A DNA stretch of 28,970 nt from an uncultured Bacteroides sp. GTDB lineage: Bacteria > Bacteroidota > Bacteroidia > Bacteroidales > Bacteroidaceae. The stretch covers positions 1 through 28,970 of the forward strand of contig UQTJ01000036.1 of NCBI GenBank assembly GCA_900544075.1, given 5' to 3'. Below, piece after piece: positions 8,947-17,135 of this stretch; position 1 is the stretch's first letter, and each line of letters starts with the position of its first letter. The position numbers were made by a program, and so were the translations under genes. Below the pieces are notes generated by a model, which was given only the letters and a program-made list of their open reading frames with translations, searched no databases and was not told where the DNA came from.

Positions 8947-9930
8947 ATGAAGATTAGAAATATAGATTTGGGAGAACAGCCTGTGCTTCTGGCTCCTATG
9001 GAAGATGTTACAGACCCCGCGTTTCGCCTCCTTTGTAAGGAGTTTGGAGCCGATATGGTATATACCGAGTTCGTTTCCAGCGATGCCTTGATTCGTTCGG
9101 TTGGCAAGACCATGCTTAAGCTGAATATCAGCGAGAAGGAGCGTCCCGTAGCCATACAGATTTACGGTAAGGATACAGAAACTATGGTTGAGGCAGCAAA
9201 GATAGTAGAGCAGGCAAAACCTGATATACTGGATTTGAACTTCGGGTGTCCTGTCAAGCGTGTGGCCGGCAAGGGAGCCGGTTCGGGCATGTTGCAGAAT
9301 GTACCTAAGATGCTTGAGATAACCAAAGCCGTAGTCAATGCCGTGAATATACCTGTCACTGTGAAAACTCGTCTTGGATGGGATTCGGAGCATAAGATAA
9401 TAGTTGAACTGGCAGAACAGTTGCAGGACTGCGGTATCGAGGCTCTGACTATTCACGGACGTACACGCGCGCAGATGTACACAGGCGAGGCTGACTGGAC
9501 CCTCATAGGTGAGGTAAAGAACAATCCGCGTATGCGTATTCCTATCATAGGAAATGGCGATGTAACCACTCCGCAGCGGGCAAAGGAATGTTTCGACAGA
9601 TATGGCGTTGATGCCATAATGATAGGCCGTGCCAGTTTCGGTCGCCCGTGGATATTCAAGGAAGTGAAATACTATCTGCAGACAGGAGAGGAACTCACAG
9701 GACTTGATTTCGGATGGAAGATGAATGTCTTGCGTCGTGAAGTGCAGGACAGTGTAAATCTGCTTGACGAACGTCGCGGAATCCTGCATGTACGCCGTCA
9801 CCTTGCCGCATCACCGCTGTTCAAAGGGATTCCTAACTTCAAGGAAACACGTATAGCCATGCTAAGGGCAGAAACGCTTGACGAACTGAATTCCATTCTT
9901 AATCACATAGAAGAAACTTTTGCATATTGA
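8947..9930 (+). CDS. dusB: tRNA-dihydrouridine synthase (DusB-like)
   Basis: FMN-dependent TIM-barrel enzyme that reduces uridine to dihydrouridine in tRNA, using NADPH. Seen in the 327-residue protein: N-terminal LAPMEDVTDPAFR, the Dus signature NFGCPVKRVAGKGAGS with the catalytic cysteine at residue 101, TVKTRLGWD, the IHGRTRAQMYTGEADW segment, and the FMN-phosphate loop GNGDVTTPQ and MIGRASFGRPWIF. The motif pattern fits the DusB group most common outside Proteobacteria. It follows the epimerase gene closely and is probably in its transcript. Only weak stem-loops without T-tracts follow it (9931-9952 and 9959-9979). Confidence 0.95.
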   Translation: MKIRNIDLGEQPVLLAPMEDVTDPAFRLLCKEFGADMVYTEFVSSDALIRSVGKTMLKLNISEKERPVAIQIYGKDTETMVEAAKIVEQAKPDILDLNFGCPVKRVAGKGAGSGMLQNVPKMLEITKAVVNAVNIPVTVKTRLGWDSEHKIIVELAEQLQDCGIEALTIHGRTRAQMYTGEADWTLIGEVKNNPRMRIPIIGNGDVTTPQRAKECFDRYGVDAIMIGRASFGRPWIFKEVKYYLQTGEELTGLDFGWKMNVLRREVQDSVNLLDERRGILHVRRHLAASPLFKGIPNFKETRIAMLRAETLDELNSILNHIEETFAY

Positions 9931-9991
9931 ATTAATCTTCTTACGGATTAATCGAAACTTTCTCTGAAACATTGAGAAATATCTATTGCTT

Positions 9992-10067
9992 GACACGTGT
10001 CGGACGTTTGTCTGACACGTGTCAAACATATATCCGACAGCTGTCAAACAATTGGACGACACGTGTC
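9992..10067. repeat. Array of four 10-bp palindromes at exact 22-bp period
   Basis: Perfect palindromes GACACGTGTC at 9992-10001, 10014-10023 and 10058-10067, and the variant GACAGCTGTC at 10036-10045 whose two central bases are swapped but which is still a perfect palindrome. Start-to-start distance is 22 bases each time. After units 2, 3 and 4 the spacer begins AAACA, giving a unit of roughly YGACACGTGTCAAACA plus about six variable bases. The array lies 61 bases after dusB and about 110 bases before the -7 box of the U32 gene. It looks like a multi-site operator for a dimeric DNA-binding protein, with sites nearly on one face of the helix, but no regulator is known to me for it. Confidence 0.85.
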
Positions 10068-10180
10068 AAACAACAAAAAATCGAGACTTTCATATCAGGA
10101 ATTTTATTCATAAGTATCAACTTTCTTCCGTGAAACTTCTGTTTAGTAATATATATCGATATGTAGTGGAATATTTTTCG

Positions 10181-10188
10181 TACCTTTG
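10181..10188 (+). promoter_or_regulatory. Promoter -7 box for the U32-family gene
   Basis: TACCTTTG at 10181-10188 is an exact TAnnTTTG match, 28 bases before the ATG at 10217. I see no clear TTTG at 19-21 bases upstream. This could mean reliance on an activator, possibly acting from the palindrome array (inference). The rest of 9931-10216 holds the array and two weak stem-loops but no convincing gene. Confidence 0.6.
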
Positions 10189-10216
10189 CAGCCGTAAATC
10201 AATGAAATATAAATAA

Positions 10217-11479
10217 ATGAATTATTCGATTAAAGATTTCGAGATAATGGCGCCTGTAGGCTCGCGCGAGTCATTGGCGGCAGCCATTAATGCCGGAGCG
10301 GATTCCATCTATTTCGGTATTGAAAGCCTTAACATGCGTGCCCGTTCGGCAAGCACGTTCACGATTGACGATTTGCGTGAGATTGCAGCCCTGTGCGATG
10401 AGCATGGAGTGAAAAGCTACCTCACCATAAACACTATAATTTATGACGAGGACATAGAGCTGATGCGCAAGATTGTGGATGCAGCCAAGGAGGCCGGTAT
10501 CAGCGCGGTAATAGCAGCCGATGTGTCTGTCATGGCATACTGTAACGAGGTAGGTCAGGAAGTTCATCTCTCTACGCAGCTCAACATCAGCAATGCCGAA
10601 GCCTTGAAGTTCTATTCGCGTTTTGCCGATGTAGTGGTATTGGCTCGCGAACTCAATCTGAAGCAGGTACGCAAGATATACGATGCCATCCAGGAACAGA
10701 ACATCACAGGCCCGATGGGCGAGAAAGTAAGAATAGAGATGTTTTGCCACGGAGCCTTGTGTATGGCAGTATCCGGCAAATGCTATCTGAGCCTTAACGA
10801 GCTGAATGCTTCTGCAAATCGTGGCGCATGCATGCAGGTATGCCGCCGTTCATATATCGTAAAAGATAAGGAGAGTGATATAGAACTGGAAGTTGACAAC
10901 CAGTATATCATGTCTCCCAAGGACCTTAAGACCATACATTTCATGGACGAGATGATAGAGGCCGGAGTACGCGTGTTCAAGATAGAAGGACGCGCTCGCG
11001 GACCGGAGTACGTGCGTACGGTAGTGGAATGTTATAAGGAAGCTATCCGCTCGTATCTGGACGGCACGTTTACAGAAGAGAAGAAGGCAGACTGGGACAC
11101 GCGCCTTAAGACAGTGTTCAACCGTGGTTTCTGGAACGGATACTACTTGGGACAGCGTCTTGGCGAGTGGAGCAAGAACTACGGTTCCGAGGCCACGGAA
11201 AGGAAGGTATATGCCGGACGCGGCATAAAATATTTCTCGAATATCGGTGTTGCCGAATTCCTCATCGAGGCTACAGAAATCAAGGTCGGCGACAAGCTGC
11301 TCATCACCGGTCCTACTACCGGAGCAATGTATGTAAACCTGGAAGAGGCACGTGTAAACCTCAAGCCGGTGGATGTGGTGAAGAAAGGTGTCCATGTATC
11401 GTTCAAGGTACCTGACAGAATCCGTCCCAGCGACAAACTCTATCGTATAGTTCCTGCCGAGGAGCTGAAGAAAAAATAA
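10217..11479 (+). CDS. trhP: Peptidase U32-family protein, probable tRNA U34 hydroxylation protein
   Basis: The 420-residue protein carries the U32 family signature at residues 174-192: E-x-F-x-x-G-x-x-C-x4-G-x-C-x-x-S, seen as EMFCHGALCMAVSGKCYLS. It is followed by further cysteines (GACMQVCRRSY) that in characterised relatives bind an iron-sulfur cluster. The N-terminus IMAPVGSRESLAAAINAGADSIYFG is a TIM-barrel-like start. Although named peptidases, close relatives of this length (E. coli YegQ/TrhP, B. subtilis YrrO) are needed for prephenate-dependent 5-hydroxyuridine formation at tRNA position 34. That role is inferred here from family, not proved. Together with dusB upstream it makes a small tRNA-modification neighbourhood, though each has its own upstream region. 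Confidence 0.85.
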   Translation: MNYSIKDFEIMAPVGSRESLAAAINAGADSIYFGIESLNMRARSASTFTIDDLREIAALCDEHGVKSYLTINTIIYDEDIELMRKIVDAAKEAGISAVIAADVSVMAYCNEVGQEVHLSTQLNISNAEALKFYSRFADVVVLARELNLKQVRKIYDAIQEQNITGPMGEKVRIEMFCHGALCMAVSGKCYLSLNELNASANRGACMQVCRRSYIVKDKESDIELEVDNQYIMSPKDLKTIHFMDEMIEAGVRVFKIEGRARGPEYVRTVVECYKEAIRSYLDGTFTEEKKADWDTRLKTVFNRGFWNGYYLGQRLGEWSKNYGSEATERKVYAGRGIKYFSNIGVAEFLIEATEIKVGDKLLITGPTTGAMYVNLEEARVNLKPVDVVKKGVHVSFKVPDRIRPSDKLYRIVPAEELKKK

Positions 11480-11537
11480 TACCTCTTCTTGTGAAAGATG
11501 TGAAAGTGAAACAGACGTAGTTTTACGCACACATATT

Positions 11538-11593
11538 AATTAACACCCATGTTGATAACTATGTTGGGATAGTAATCGACGTGGGTGTTAATT
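11538..11593. terminator. Stem-loop between convergent U32 gene and fecR
   Basis: Bases 11538-11556 pair with 11575-11593 in a 19-bp stem with two wobble pairs: the outer AATTAACACCCA/TGGGTGTTAATT is perfect, and the 18-base loop follows. It lies where two convergent genes end (11479 and 11601). Neither side has a proper T-tract, so it is not a canonical terminator; it may protect mRNA 3' ends or act as a weak bidirectional terminator. Confidence 0.45.
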
Positions 11594-11600
11594 GCAGTTA

Positions 11601-12632
11601 TTACTGTTTGTGTTTTAATGATACGGCATACTTTCTTTTATAAGATGTGTTATTCTTTATTTCTTTGCAAACAATAGAATTACCCATTTCTATAATATTA
11701 AGAATTTCATCCAATGATTCATTCTTGAAAGTGGCATGATATGGATAACTATTAATTTCATCGTCATTAATTATAAAATCTACATTATATATTTTACTGA
11801 GTCTTTTGAATACCTCTTCAAGCTTTGTATTTCTGAAAATGGTAACACCATCTATCCATGCATATCTGTTGTAAATACAAGTTTTGTCATCTATGAAATA
11901 TGTATTACTTTTTTTATCCATACAGATTGTTTCACCTGGACTCATATGTAGAATATTTTTGTATTGCGTTCCGGAAATCTCGACTTTACCTTTATCTAAC
12001 GATACGTATATATTTTCATCCTCAGGGTAAGAACTTACGTTAAATCTCGTACCTGTGGCTATTACATTAATATTTTCTGTGTTAACAATAAATGGATGTT
12101 CTATATCTGAATTAACTTCAAAAAAAGCTTCACCTTTAATAAGTTCTACTTTTCTGATTTTTTCATCAAATTGAATCGGATATTTAAAGCTTGAGCCTGC
12201 GTTAAGCCATACTTTTGAACCGTCCGGCAGTTCTAAGGATGAAATCATACCATAAGGAATATTTATAGTCTGATAGGCTTGTATGATTTCAGAATAATTG
12301 TTACGTTGTTGTACTTTTGTATAAAGATATATTGTGGATAATACTAATGGAATAAATAAAATTGCTGCAACTCTATATATAAAAGTTATCAACTTACGTG
12401 TTTTATTTTCTCTTTCTCTCTTCTTTATGTTATTAAAGAATGATTTACTGGCTTTATTTATATCAATACTTTGTGGGTCAAAGGTAGGGTGTGTTAAATC
12501 CCATAAGTTCTTTAACTTATAGAATTCCTCTTCGTTCTTTTTGCTCTGATTTAACCAATCATTAAAACTTCTGATATCAGTATTGTTTGCTTTTCCAGAA
12601 AGTATCTTGATTATGAGATTTTCGTTGTCCAT
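11601..12632 (-). CDS. FecR-family anti-sigma factor
   Basis: Inner-membrane anti-sigma factor of 343 residues. The cytoplasmic N-terminus (1-80) includes a FecR-type DUF4880-like stretch (SFNDWLNQSKKNEEEF). One transmembrane helix spans about 81-105. The periplasmic FecR domain (about 125-225) shows LPDGSKVWLNAGSSFKYP, VELIKGEAFFEV and ATGTRFNVSSYPED. The C-terminal DUF4974/STN-like domain (about 260-335) has FRNTKLEEVFKRLSKIYNVDFI. In known systems it holds the ECF sigma factor until the STN domain of the partner SusC transporter signals substrate. It lies 128 bases downstream of the sigma gene in the same direction. Confidence 0.95.
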   Translation of the reverse strand: MDNENLIIKILSGKANNTDIRSFNDWLNQSKKNEEEFYKLKNLWDLTHPTFDPQSIDINKASKSFFNNIKKRERENKTRKLITFIYRVAAILFIPLVLSTIYLYTKVQQRNNYSEIIQAYQTINIPYGMISSLELPDGSKVWLNAGSSFKYPIQFDEKIRKVELIKGEAFFEVNSDIEHPFIVNTENINVIATGTRFNVSSYPEDENIYVSLDKGKVEISGTQYKNILHMSPGETICMDKKSNTYFIDDKTCIYNRYAWIDGVTIFRNTKLEEVFKRLSKIYNVDFIINDDEINSYPYHATFKNESLDEILNIIEMGNSIVCKEIKNNTSYKRKYAVSLKHKQ

Positions 12633-12760
12633 TTTACCTTAGTTTTAAAATTAAACTTAATACCTATGAATATTGTCATTAACATAAAAGACATTGCGTT
12701 TTAATATAAATGTAATACCTAATTATATTTTTATGACGATTCTGTAGGCTCTTTCCACAT

Positions 12761-13333
12761 TTATAACTTTGTAAATATGAATAAAATAACAAAAAAATCC
12801 TTTAATAAGAGTTTTAGGCGTTTCAAAGATTTTGAGATTCTGACCTCTACCGTTCTTACGGAAATGTTCAGTTCGTCTGCTATCTGTTGATATTTTATCC
12901 CTTTTATTTTACTCATCTCGAATGCCGTTCTTTCATCTACAGGTAATTTTTGTATAGCTTGCTGTATTTGTATATTGAGTTCTGAATACAAGATGTATTC
13001 TTCTGTATCATTATTGAAAATATTGTTCTGGGTGAGAATAAAAGTGTTGTACTCATTCATAATTTTATTATGTTTGATTTCATCAAGGCAACTGTTCCTA
13101 ACTGCCCTTATAAGATATGATTTTAAGGAATCTATTTTTATGTTTTTTCTATTCTCCCATATATAAATAAATATGTTTTGTACTATATCTTCACATATTT
13201 CCTGGTTTGGTATGATTGTACCTCCATATAAGACTAAGTCTTTATAATATTTGGAGAAAAGGTATGAATATGCATTATGATCTCCATCCTTGATGGCGGT
13301 TATAAGATCAAATTCATTTTCGAACTTAGTCAT
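12761..13333 (-). CDS. ECF-type RNA polymerase sigma factor
   Basis: Sigma-70 family extracytoplasmic-function factor of 190 residues. Region 2 is about residues 15-80 (AYSYLFSKYYKDLVLYGG, EDIVQNIFIYIWENR), with region 2 to 3 linker SLKSYLIRAVRNSCLDEIK. Region 4 is about 118-180 (LPVDERTAFEMSKIKGIKYQQIAD, then NISVRTVEVRISKSLKRLK, the helix-turn-helix contacting the -35). Such factors with FecR partners control host-glycan and other PULs in Bacteroides. It is divergent from susC across 277 bases. It has its own housekeeping promoter, so a basal level is made before induction. Confidence 0.95.
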   Translation of the reverse strand: MTKFENEFDLITAIKDGDHNAYSYLFSKYYKDLVLYGGTIIPNQEICEDIVQNIFIYIWENRKNIKIDSLKSYLIRAVRNSCLDEIKHNKIMNEYNTFILTQNNIFNNDTEEYILYSELNIQIQQAIQKLPVDERTAFEMSKIKGIKYQQIADELNISVRTVEVRISKSLKRLKLLLKDFFVILFIFTKL

Positions 13334-13363
13334 ATTTTTAATTCGTTTAATTTATTTATTATC

Positions 13364-13431
13364 TGAATGTGTGTGGCAAAGATATAACATTCAATCAAAA
13401 AACAAAAAAAAATTTTTTAATTGTGAATGTG
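13364..13431. repeat. TGAATGT half-sites around the sigma-gene promoter
   Basis: TGAATGTG occurs at 13364-13371 and 13424-13431 in direct orientation. ACATTCA, its inverse, is at 13387-13393. The first and the inverted copy form TGAATGT-N16-ACATTCA across the -7 box. The arrangement would suit an operator bound by a dimer, but seven-base words in AT-rich DNA can recur by chance. Confidence 0.35.
13377..13406 (-). promoter_or_regulatory. Housekeeping promoter of the ECF sigma gene
   Basis: Read on the minus strand, TATCTTTG occupies 13377-13384 (exact -7 consensus) and TTTG occupies 13403-13406, an 18-base spacer. The start would be about 40 bases upstream of the sigma ATG. The spacer holds ACATTCA (13387-13393), inverted partner of TGAATGT at 13364-13370, so the -7 box sits between two inverted half-sites. 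Confidence 0.7.
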
Positions 13432-13610
13432 GATTAATGCTTCTTAATCGTCATATAATAAAATGCGATAAAAAAACCTTTATTATTAATTTTAAATCAA
13501 AATGCCTATGACAAAATTCGGTTATTATCTTCTTGATTAAATTCAGTATATATTATAATACTGTTGCTTACATTTACTTTGGATGTGTAAGAGACCATTA
13601 ATTTAATTCT

Positions 13611-16600
13611 ATGTCTTATTTTAGAAAGGATTATATGCAAAAACGCAAAAGATTTTTATTGATAGGTTTATTCAGTACGCTTCTGATAAGCCCAATGTTC
13701 GGACAAAGTTCAAAATTGTCCTTAAACATGAAGAATGCTAAAGTGGAAAGTGTCCTTCATAAAATTGAAACAGAGACAAAGTATAAATTCAGTTATAATG
13801 AAGAACTTGTGGATGTAGACAGGCGTGTGTCTATTGTTGCTAATGACAAGAGCATAGAATATGTTCTTAGTTCTATGTTTAGTGGTACAAATGTTCAATA
13901 TTCCATAACTGGAGATCAAATAGTATTGAAAGTTATACCAAAAGAACACTCGAAGAAAGTAAAGGTAAAAGGTAATGTAAGGGATGAAAGTGGTGTGGCA
14001 ATGCCTGGAGCTACAGTCGTGATAGATGATACAACAGAGGGAACTGTGACAGATATGGATGGTAATTTCGCTTTGTCTGTTCCTGTAGGCTCCTCTATTA
14101 AAATTTCTTCAATAGGTTTTAAGACAAAATATTTGCGAGTTAGTAAGGACTCAAATTTCAACATTGTGCTTCTTGAAGACAGGCAGATGCTTGATGAGGT
14201 TGTAGTTGTGGGTTATGGTACCCAAAAAAAAGTTAACCTTACAGGTGCTGTGACAACTGCATCTAAAGAATTGCTTGAGAACAGACCTATCGGTAATATT
14301 GCCCAAGGTTTGCAAGGACTTGTACCGAATCTTAACATTACATTCAATAGTGGTCAGCCAAATGAAGAGGCAAAGATTAATATTCGTGGTAACACATCCT
14401 TGAATGGTGGAGATGCTCTTATTCTTGTAGATGGAGTAGAAATATCTGATTTGTCATTGATAAATCCACAGGATGTAGAAAGCATTTCAGTTTTGAAAGA
14501 TGCGTCATCTGCCGCTATATATGGAGCGCGTGCGGCTTTCGGTGTTATGCTTGTCACTACAAAAAAAGGTCATGCTAAGCAGAAAACCAAGATATCATAT
14601 ACCAATAACTTCTCATGGAGTTCTCCTGCACGCTTGCCGGAGATGCCTCGGTCAGATGTTTGGGCAGAAATGTGGAATAAGGCATATGAGTATGATAGCC
14701 CGGGCACGTATTATTTTAATGATAAGTTTATGGAGGCATTAAAGGCATATATAAACGACCCTGTAAATAATCCTCCTGTCCTTGTGGATACTGAAGGTAT
14801 TCAGAACTCAATTTATACTCCGGACAATCCGGGATGGGCATATGTTGGAAATACAGACTGGTTGGATGCTTTTTATAAAGATGCGGCTTTCATGCAACAG
14901 CATAATGTTAGTATTTCAGGTGGAACTGAGAGAAACAGTTACTATGCGTCTTTAGGATATAAAGATCAGTCAGGTATTTTCCGCTTTGGAAATGATAAAT
15001 ACAATAGATTTAATTTATCATTTAACTTTGATACAAAAGTTTTCGACTGGCTGGATTTGGGATTCTCTACCAGGATGAATTATATAAAAAGTGACGAGCC
15101 ATATATGGATAACCAAGGTTCTGACGCCGTAACATGGTTTTATGAGGTTTATAGAATGTTCCCTACATTGTCTATTTATTTGCCGAATGGAGACTTTGCA
15201 GGATTATATCTGAATTCAGGAAACTATAATGTGGCGGGACGTATGGCATTGGCTGGAAGGAATGTCGATAATACATGGGATCAGTGGTATACGGGACGTT
15301 TTGACATACATCCTATAAAAGGATTGTCTATAAAAGGAGATTATTCTTGGAATAGATATTCTATTAATAACAAGACAAATCGTACAGAATTGACACAGAC
15401 ATTCCCGGAAGGCCGTCCTGCTTATGTAACAGAAACCCCTAACTATGTTATTAATAGTAACAGTAATAATATATATAAGGCGTTTAATGTATGGGCAGAA
15501 TACAATAAGGTATTTAATGAATCACATGATTTCACGGTCATGCTGGGATATAATCAAGAAGAAAAGACTTACTCCTCAACATCATATACAATGACGGACC
15601 TCTATATAAATGATTTACCTGTATCAGATTTGGCGATTAATTATAAAGAGAATAGTGAGTCTATTGATATATGGAGAATTCAGGGAGCTTTCTTCAGATT
15701 GAATTATAATTATAAATCCAGATACTTGTTGGAAGTGAACGGCAGATATGATGGCTCATCAAAGTATGCAAGTGATGACAGGTGGGCGTTTTTCCCTTCG
15801 GCTTCTGTTGGATGGAGAATATCAGAAGAACCTTTCTTTAAACCTGCATCCAATTTTGTGGATAATCTGAAGCTGAGATTTTCAATGGGTTCATTAGGAA
15901 ATCAGGTAACCGACAGCAATCATTCATATATGTCAATTTTGACTGGTAAATCGATGGATAATTATATGATGAATGGCTTGGCTATTAATGCATTAAATAT
16001 ACCATCATTACCAAGTTTAGTCTCTTGGGAAAAAGTGGAATCAAAAAATATTGGTTTGGACTTTACTTTGCTTAATAACAGATTATCAGGTTCGTTTGAT
16101 TATTACATAAGAGACACGAAAGGAATGGTAAGAGAAGTTACATTACCTGCAGTTTTAGGTACAAGTGGTGGAAAAAAGAATTTGGCTGATATGAGAACTA
16201 AGGGTTGGGAAGTAGAATTAAGCTGGCGTGATAGGACCGGAATGATTCTGAACAGCCCAATTAACTATTATGTAACTTTAGGCCTGTCGGATTATCAGGC
16301 AGAAATAACAAAATATGATAATCCAAACGGTTCTTTGGCAGACGGTATGTATTATGAGGGACAGAAGCTTGGAGAAATCTGGGGATATGTGACTGATGGG
16401 TATATTCAAGATGATTTTGAAGCAAACCGGATGAATTATATACAGAAATTTATATCAACCAAATGGTATCCTGGAGATATAAGGTATAAGGATATTAATG
16501 GTGATGGTGTTATTGATAATGGAAACGTTACTTTAGATGATCCTGGTGATAAAACAATAATTGGAAATTCAACACCTCGTTATAGATATAACATTCAAGG

Positions 16601-17096
16601 AGGTATTGAATGGCATGGATTTAGTATAAGGGCTTTGTTTGAAGGTATTGGGAAAAGAGATTTATGGACAGGTAGTGATTTGTTCTGGGGCTTTTCACGT
16701 GGTATATATAACTCCAATGTTACTCAGTATCATATAGACAATACCTGGACATATGAGAATCCAACAGCATATTATCCAAGACTTAACGCCAACGGTAATA
16801 AACGAAGCAAACAGGTTCAGACTAAATATTTACAGGATGCTTCATATATTAGGCTGAAAGATCTGACAATAGGTTATAATCTGCCGAGAAAATGGGTTAA
16901 TCGTATAAAGGCTGAAAATATAAATATTTATGCGAGTGGTCTGAACTTGTGGGAGAAAACACATATGCCTCCGTTTATGACTCCGGATATTGTTGATCAA
17001 ATAACAGGTGATGGCAAGAGTATACAAAGTGAAAATGCCGGAAAGGAATATGCTTTTATGAGAAGTTATTCTTTTGGAGTAAATATTACGTTCTAA
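13611..17096 (+). CDS. SusC-family TonB-dependent transporter with STN signalling domain
   Basis: Outer-membrane importer for oligosaccharides, 1161 residues. Order of domains: signal peptide (KRKRFLLIGLFSTLLISPMFG, about residues 11-31); STN domain (about 35-110, MKNAKVESVLHKIETETKYKF), the signal-transducing extension that contacts FecR; carboxypeptidase-like regulatory domain (about 118-190, GNVRDESGVAMPGATVVIDD); DEVVVVGYG at about 195-204; plug (about 205-320, ending SAAIYGARAAFGVMLVTTKKG); then the beta-barrel ending in a terminal phenylalanine (SFGVNITF). The STN domain plus the adjacent sigma/anti-sigma pair shows regulation by trans-envelope signalling. The ATG at 13635 is an equally plausible start: it is preceded by AGAAAGGA and gives a cleaner signal peptide. 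No standard -33/-7 promoter lies upstream, only a weak TTACTTTG at 13574-13581, consistent with ECF-dependent transcription. Confidence 0.96.
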   Translation: MSYFRKDYMQKRKRFLLIGLFSTLLISPMFGQSSKLSLNMKNAKVESVLHKIETETKYKFSYNEELVDVDRRVSIVANDKSIEYVLSSMFSGTNVQYSITGDQIVLKVIPKEHSKKVKVKGNVRDESGVAMPGATVVIDDTTEGTVTDMDGNFALSVPVGSSIKISSIGFKTKYLRVSKDSNFNIVLLEDRQMLDEVVVVGYGTQKKVNLTGAVTTASKELLENRPIGNIAQGLQGLVPNLNITFNSGQPNEEAKINIRGNTSLNGGDALILVDGVEISDLSLINPQDVESISVLKDASSAAIYGARAAFGVMLVTTKKGHAKQKTKISYTNNFSWSSPARLPEMPRSDVWAEMWNKAYEYDSPGTYYFNDKFMEALKAYINDPVNNPPVLVDTEGIQNSIYTPDNPGWAYVGNTDWLDAFYKDAAFMQQHNVSISGGTERNSYYASLGYKDQSGIFRFGNDKYNRFNLSFNFDTKVFDWLDLGFSTRMNYIKSDEPYMDNQGSDAVTWFYEVYRMFPTLSIYLPNGDFAGLYLNSGNYNVAGRMALAGRNVDNTWDQWYTGRFDIHPIKGLSIKGDYSWNRYSINNKTNRTELTQTFPEGRPAYVTETPNYVINSNSNNIYKAFNVWAEYNKVFNESHDFTVMLGYNQEEKTYSSTSYTMTDLYINDLPVSDLAINYKENSESIDIWRIQGAFFRLNYNYKSRYLLEVNGRYDGSSKYASDDRWAFFPSASVGWRISEEPFFKPASNFVDNLKLRFSMGSLGNQVTDSNHSYMSILTGKSMDNYMMNGLAINALNIPSLPSLVSWEKVESKNIGLDFTLLNNRLSGSFDYYIRDTKGMVREVTLPAVLGTSGGKKNLADMRTKGWEVELSWRDRTGMILNSPINYYVTLGLSDYQAEITKYDNPNGSLADGMYYEGQKLGEIWGYVTDGYIQDDFEANRMNYIQKFISTKWYPGDIRYKDINGDGVIDNGNVTLDDPGDKTIIGNSTPRYRYNIQGGIEWHGFSIRALFEGIGKRDLWTGSDLFWGFSRGIYNSNVTQYHIDNTWTYENPTAYYPRLNANGNKRSKQVQTKYLQDASYIRLKDLTIGYNLPRKWVNRIKAENINIYASGLNLWEKTHMPPFMTPDIVDQITGDGKSIQSENAGKEYAFMRSYSFGVNITF

Positions 17097-17135
17097 CATT
17101 ATTAGACAATTTCTAATTCATAAAAAATCAAGAAT

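Noticed and set aside
8827..9801. 324-residue open frame on the minus strand opposite dusB
   Set aside because: Composition is shadow-like (rich in Tyr, His, Cys), it overlaps a certain gene along its whole length, and it has no family motif.
9992..10067. Palindrome array as a CRISPR
   Set aside because: Repeats are only 10 bases and fully palindromic, spacers are 12 bases and partly alike, and no cas genes are nearby.
9862..10216. Short open frames running through the palindrome array on both strands
   Set aside because: They exist only because the repeats lack stops in those frames. They give no recognisable protein and overlap dusB or the U32 promoter.
13400..13420. A9/T6 tract as a terminator
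   Set aside because: It has no GC stem and lies in a divergent promoter region where no transcript should end.
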